The notes beneath the pieces were generated by a model. The model saw nothing but the letters and a program-made list of their open reading frames with translations, had not been told where the DNA came from and did not search any database. Position numbers and translations under genes: made by a program. From Owenia fusiformis (Eukaryota; Annelida; Polychaeta; Sabellida; Oweniidae), in assembly GCA_903813345.2 (NCBI GenBank), contig CAIIXF020000010.1, positions 24,163,740 through 24,227,739 of the forward strand: 64,000 bases of DNA, read 5' to 3'. Positions 53,301 through 59,300 of the stretch are shown piece after piece (position 1 is the first letter of the stretch; every line of letters begins with the position of its first letter).

Positions 53301-56300
53301 GTTCACAATAAAAACAATATGATGTGATGTTAGTTTTATTCAATAGATTATATTCATACATTCATTTTCCTGTTGACATGTTTTTCATAAAATTACAAAA
53401 GGAAATACATTTTATCTTGCTGTAACGTAAAGAATAACTTCACAGACATCCTTAGAGCCTCGATGGAAAAGTGTCTCAGAAATTTATGTTCCAATGTAGA
53501 GGTGATTCAGTAACATAATGTATTGAGTAATTGTGAGTTATTTCATCTTAACTACTTGTTTAGAGCTAAGGCAGGGAATGTTCTTTTGTTTTTTCTTTGC
53601 TCTGAGCTAGTCATGTTTTCATTTAATGTGGATAATGCAGGAAGTTAGCCATGATTAACCATTGCATATCTCTCTAATCTTCTATGTAAGAAAGAAGATG
53701 TTATGAGTATCAGAAATTAGGCCATAATTTACTATTGTATTCCTCTCTCAATCATCAATGTAAGAAAGAAGATGTTATGAGTTTCAGAAATTAGGCCATG
53801 ATTTACTATTGTATTCCTCTCTCAATCATCAATGTAAGAAAGAAGATGTTATGAGTTTCAGAAATAAGGCCATAATTTATTCCTCTCTCAATCATCTATG
53901 TAAGAAAGAAGATGTTATGAGTTTCAGAAATTAGGCCATAATTTACTATTGCATTTTTCTCTCAATCATCTATGTAAGAAAGAAGATGTTATGAGTTTCA
54001 GAAATTAGGCCATGATTTACTATTGCATTTCTCTCACAATCATCTATGTAAGAAACAAGATGCTATGAGTATCAGAAATTAGGCCATGATTTAATATTGT
54101 ATTTATCTCACAATCATCTATGTAAGAAAGAAGATGTTATGAGTATCAGAAATTAGGCCATGATTTACTATTGTATTTATTTCACAATCATCTATGTAAG
54201 AAAGAAGATGTTATGAGTTTCAGAAATTAGGCCATGATTTACTATTGCATTTCTCTCACAATCATCTATGTAAGAAAGAAGATGTTATGAGTATCAGAAA
54301 TTAGGCCATGATTTAATATTGTATTTATCTCACAATCATCTATGTAAGAAAGAAGATGTTATGAGTATCAGAAATTAGGCCATGATTTACTATTGTATTT
54401 ATTTCACAATCATCTATGTAAGAAAGAAGATGTTATGAGTATCAGAAATTAGGCCATGATTTAATATTGTATTTATTTCACAATCATCTATGTAAGAAAG
54501 AAGATGTTATGAGTATCAGAAATTAGGCCATGATTTAATATTGTATTTATCTCACAATCATCTATGTAAGAAAGAAGATGTTATGAGTATCAGAAATTAG
54601 GCCATGATTTACTATTGTATTTATCTCACAATCATCTATGTAAGAAAGAAGATGTTATGAGTATCAGAAATTAGGCCATGATTTAATATTGTATTTATCT
54701 CACAATCATCTATGTAAGAAAGAAGATGTTATGAGTATCAGAAATTAGGCCATGATTTAATATTGTATTTATCTCACAATCATCTATGTAAGAAAGAAGA
54801 TGTTATGAGTATCAGAAATTAGGCCATGATTTACTATTGTATTTATTTCACAATCATCTATGTAAGAAAGAAGATGTTATGAGTATCAGAAATTAGGCCA
54901 TGATTTAATATTGTATTTATTTCACAATCATCTATGTAAGAAAGAAGATGTTATGAGTATCAGAAATTAGGCCATGATTTACTATTGTATTTATTTCACA
55001 ATCATCTATGTAAGAAAGAAGATGTTATGAGTATCAGAAATTAGGCCATGATTTAATATTGTATTTATTTCACAATCATCTATGTAAGAAAGAAGATGTT
55101 ATGAGTATCCAAGAGAGGAAGTTGTATGAATAAAGTGAATGACCTTTCATGAAAAGACAAGAAAAGAATGACCTTTGCTGTGAACATCTGAGACAAACAA
55201 CTTTTTTGTCTCTTTAAACAAAGATAGATCATTTCTTAGTGAGTCCTTTACATTATGCACAATGCATGTACAGTACACATGATTTATTGTAATCTGTGAT
55301 CCAAAAGTAAGTATTATAACCTAATAGCTTTAGTTGGCAATTCATTGGATTTTAAAAATGAAATGGATGTCCAAGATAATGAGATAAAATGACAACGGAG
55401 CTCTTCTTAGAGATGTGAAGTAAAACTATTCGCAAAGGGTAGTCATTTTGTTACTCCACATGAACACAAGACATGATGTTAGTTAATAGAGCATTGATCA
55501 ACATAAAGGTAATTAATTCAGGGAAACTTTGTCTCTTGGACAAATTACATTTGCACTTTACTAATGAAGCAAATGAAGTAAGCCAGGCAACTGTAAATGC
55601 CATCAAAAACATATTAAACTGTTGGCAAATGACAGTACTTAATCAAAGATTCTATTTCTCAAATTATTTTTCTATTTGCAATATTAAAAGCAATGATCTA
55701 TATACTCTTTCTATCTTTCATTTGCCCTTTCATATTTCTACTAATTGTTTTGAGCACATTTCAGTTGAACATGTGACTTGACTTCTAATAGACTTCAGAG
55801 ATGAAATAAAGTATGCTTTGTGTAAGTAAGGTACAGGGTGAGCCAAAGAAAGGTAGTCCAAACAAATATTAATAACTCAGTCATTCAGCATGGTTTAAAG
55901 GTTACATTTGTCACAATGAAACTCTTTCATTCTAACAAATTTCAATGGACTAATTCAAATGGTTGATTTTATGGGCACTACAAAACATGCCCAAAATGCG
56001 GTGTAGTCTCTGGAGGTAAACTTGAATGCATCAGGTGAAGTTATTCTGACTACAGCTCTTGTGTAATGGCCCCTCTTCTTCCTTAATCTCTCATTTCTCT
56101 CTCTGATGCTTCTAGGGTTGTTAATGTAGACCTTATTTTTGAAATAGCCCCAAAGCATATTTTGTAAAATGGCCATAAAAACGTGACATTTGAGAACAGA
56201 CAAATGAAACTTGGAAATAGACCATTAAAACTTAGTAGAGAGAAATAACTTTGAACAAGATTCAATTGTGCAAAATATGACTTTAAACCCATGATGGTTG

Positions 56301-59300
56301 ATTGAGTTACTAACATTTGATAGGGTTACCTTTTTTGGCTCACCCTGTACATGTATATCAATGGGCATTCAATAGAAGGAGTGCTCACATCAAACAAAAA
56401 GTTTTTCTTGGAACAATATGTACATGTAGGAATCTGAACCTGAATATGTTTGGTAATGTGCAAAAAGAAAAAAACACCAAAATGACTATTACAAATCACA
56501 TTAGAAAATAATATAACCATTTATAAGAATCGCAAATCCCATTATCCCAAAGAATAGAATAACATATAGAAAAATATAAAATCATCCCCTCACTTCTTAA
56601 TGTTAAAGAACATATCAAAAAGAGATAACCTATTACTGTGACAATAGCATAGGTGAATTGAAGTACATTCCTGCATTATATGTAGGCATATATCATACAT
56701 GATAATAAAACATGAATAAAGCACCACACCATTACTCTCATGCAGTCATGCATATATAAGCAGGATAGATTGATGTATCTCATACTTAAGTGGGTTTGGG
56801 GTAGATATCACTCAGGAATATATATCATATCTGAGGAGCGGGCAGGATATATTGTATATGTCCTGCTCCAGGCCAAATGCGGGCAGGTATAATATATCCA
56901 TCCCGCTCACGGGAATTTTTCAAAAGTTTAAAAAAGTTTAAATATCAAAAGTTTTAATTTTTTAATTTTAAAATTTTAATTTTTTAAGTTTAAATGTTAC
57001 AATTTCATTGTATTGAACAAAAAGAATATTACGAAAATGTTAAATATAAATATCTTGTCATTTGAAAAAGGTAGAAAAGGATATCTACCCTAAATCCACT
57101 CAAGTATGAGATACACCAGTTATGCACGGTCGGTTTGGATACATGGAATATCCCTTGGGATATACAAAACATCTTATAACAGATATATTGTATATCCCTC
57201 GGGATATTCCCTGTATCCAAAACCTCACAGTGCATAACCCCTATATATGATATATAGAGGTTATTTAATGGGAGGTTTTTGATACAGGGTATATCTGAGG
57301 GAAATACAATATATCTACCCGAGGGACTGTAGGAACCGATGGTTGATATATTGCATTTACCGAGGGATATATATATATCAAAAATCAAGCATTTAATAAT
57401 TGATTTATCCTATACTTAGTAGATTTTGAAGATAAGTAGATTATTACAGGTAAGTATGCATTGAATGTTGTGGAACCCTCATGTAATAATTACAAATGAT
57501 AACTACAATCAAAACATGAATATCTTATCTTAATGTAAAGATCTTAACATTTATTGTTTTTTAAAACTCCACAGCTTTTAACATAAAACAAAATTACCGG
57601 AAATTTTTGAGCGGGTGATATATATATCTCCCTCTCTTTCTTAGCGGGAGATATATATATCACCCGCTCACCTCAGATATCAATTATATTCCTGCATGTT
57701 ATTTACCTATAACACGACTAAGTATGGGATAAAATGTTATTTCTATGAAATAACATTAATGAGAGGTGACATTTCAATGAAATAACCTATATTCAGGGCC
57801 TACACAATACGCATTCTTCATGTATTGCAAATGCTAAGCCAGAATAAAAAACAAAAAAATTTAAATGGGTCAAGAAATCCTAAAGAATATGGAAAATAAC
57901 ATGCACTTAACACTAATTAAAACTTACTCAGGTCTGTCCCTTACAAATAATTAAAACAAAAATGATGAAATTCATTCCAAAATAGTCTCAATGCTTCCTT
58001 TTTTCTGAGCTAATTGTGTTAGTTACATCTCAAACTAAATGTGTCAATGTAGCAATTAATATATGTCTTACATATTTCTGAATGTGTGTCAATTATTTTA
58101 ACATGCAAGTGATATCATGCATTGATTTGTTATGGCTGTATGCATGAAGCAAAGCATAATGTACCATGCATATTTGGAGATCGTATGGACATCATAGTAA
58201 AACATTTTTGTGCAATTATGCAATTAAATATGAGTAACAGAATACGTCATAGCATCAGTTGTAATCTTTCTTATTCAAATGAAAAATCATCAATCAAATT
58301 CTTCTTCTTAAGATAACAATAAATAAAATCAACAAAACTAAAACCCATCAATAAAGGACCGCGATCAATAAATTTTGAGATAACAGGAAAGTTAATCATT
58401 AATACACACCTCCTTGGCTTGTGATATAAACCAAATAAGGTGTGTATTAATGATTAACTTTCCTGTTATCTCAAAATCTGCTTGGAACTATACCATTGGA
58501 TTTCTATGGGAAATTCATCAAAGAGAAAATTCTATGGATTAAGGAAGAGGTATCATTTACATAATTTGAGAAATTATTGGTATTCATGAAACCTATTTTA
58601 AACAGCATTAATATTATTCAAAAGCGATCATAATAATTATTCCCAGCCCTCTGAAGTTTGAAAAATAACAATACCTGGTTGTTAATCCATAGATAATCCA
58701 TGAAAATGAGAAACATTTTTTAGGATTATATGGTGTAATCTTATAGTCAATAAAATGTTTTAAAGTGTATTGATGTTTTTTTAGACGAAAAACACAAGCG
58801 AAATACATGAAAAAGTTCCTCAGATTAATTCTACAAACAACTCACGGTCCTTTGAAGCCAATAAGTATTACATTACATGATGAATTAACATAGAATGGAT
58901 CATATCTCATATATTGTCATGATTCACTTGTTACTTTAAATGTGACATTACGCTTTGCAAATGATAGAAAATCATCATGGTGTTTCTGTATATTCGGTAA
59001 TTCCTCAATAATTTTGAACAAATTGCTAAAATTTTGACTTTTATAAATGATTTAGAGTGTTGGATACAGGACTTTTTTCTTTGGCAATTCTTTTATAATT
59101 TCATGTCACTGTATTTTGTGTTTCTAAAGGAAAATGATAAAATGCTGATTGTCTTCATCCTTATAACAGATCATTGATGTGCATCAACATAAATATATCT
59201 CATGGATTTTCTTTCCTAAACATTGTAACAGAATGACAATGAAAGTAAGGTTTTTCCAACATATATATATATTTATATGATTAGCGAAACATCGAAAATA

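Noticed and set aside
53647-55109. CRISPR-like array
   Set aside because: The 74-bp units are contiguous tandem repeats without unique spacers, in an animal intron.
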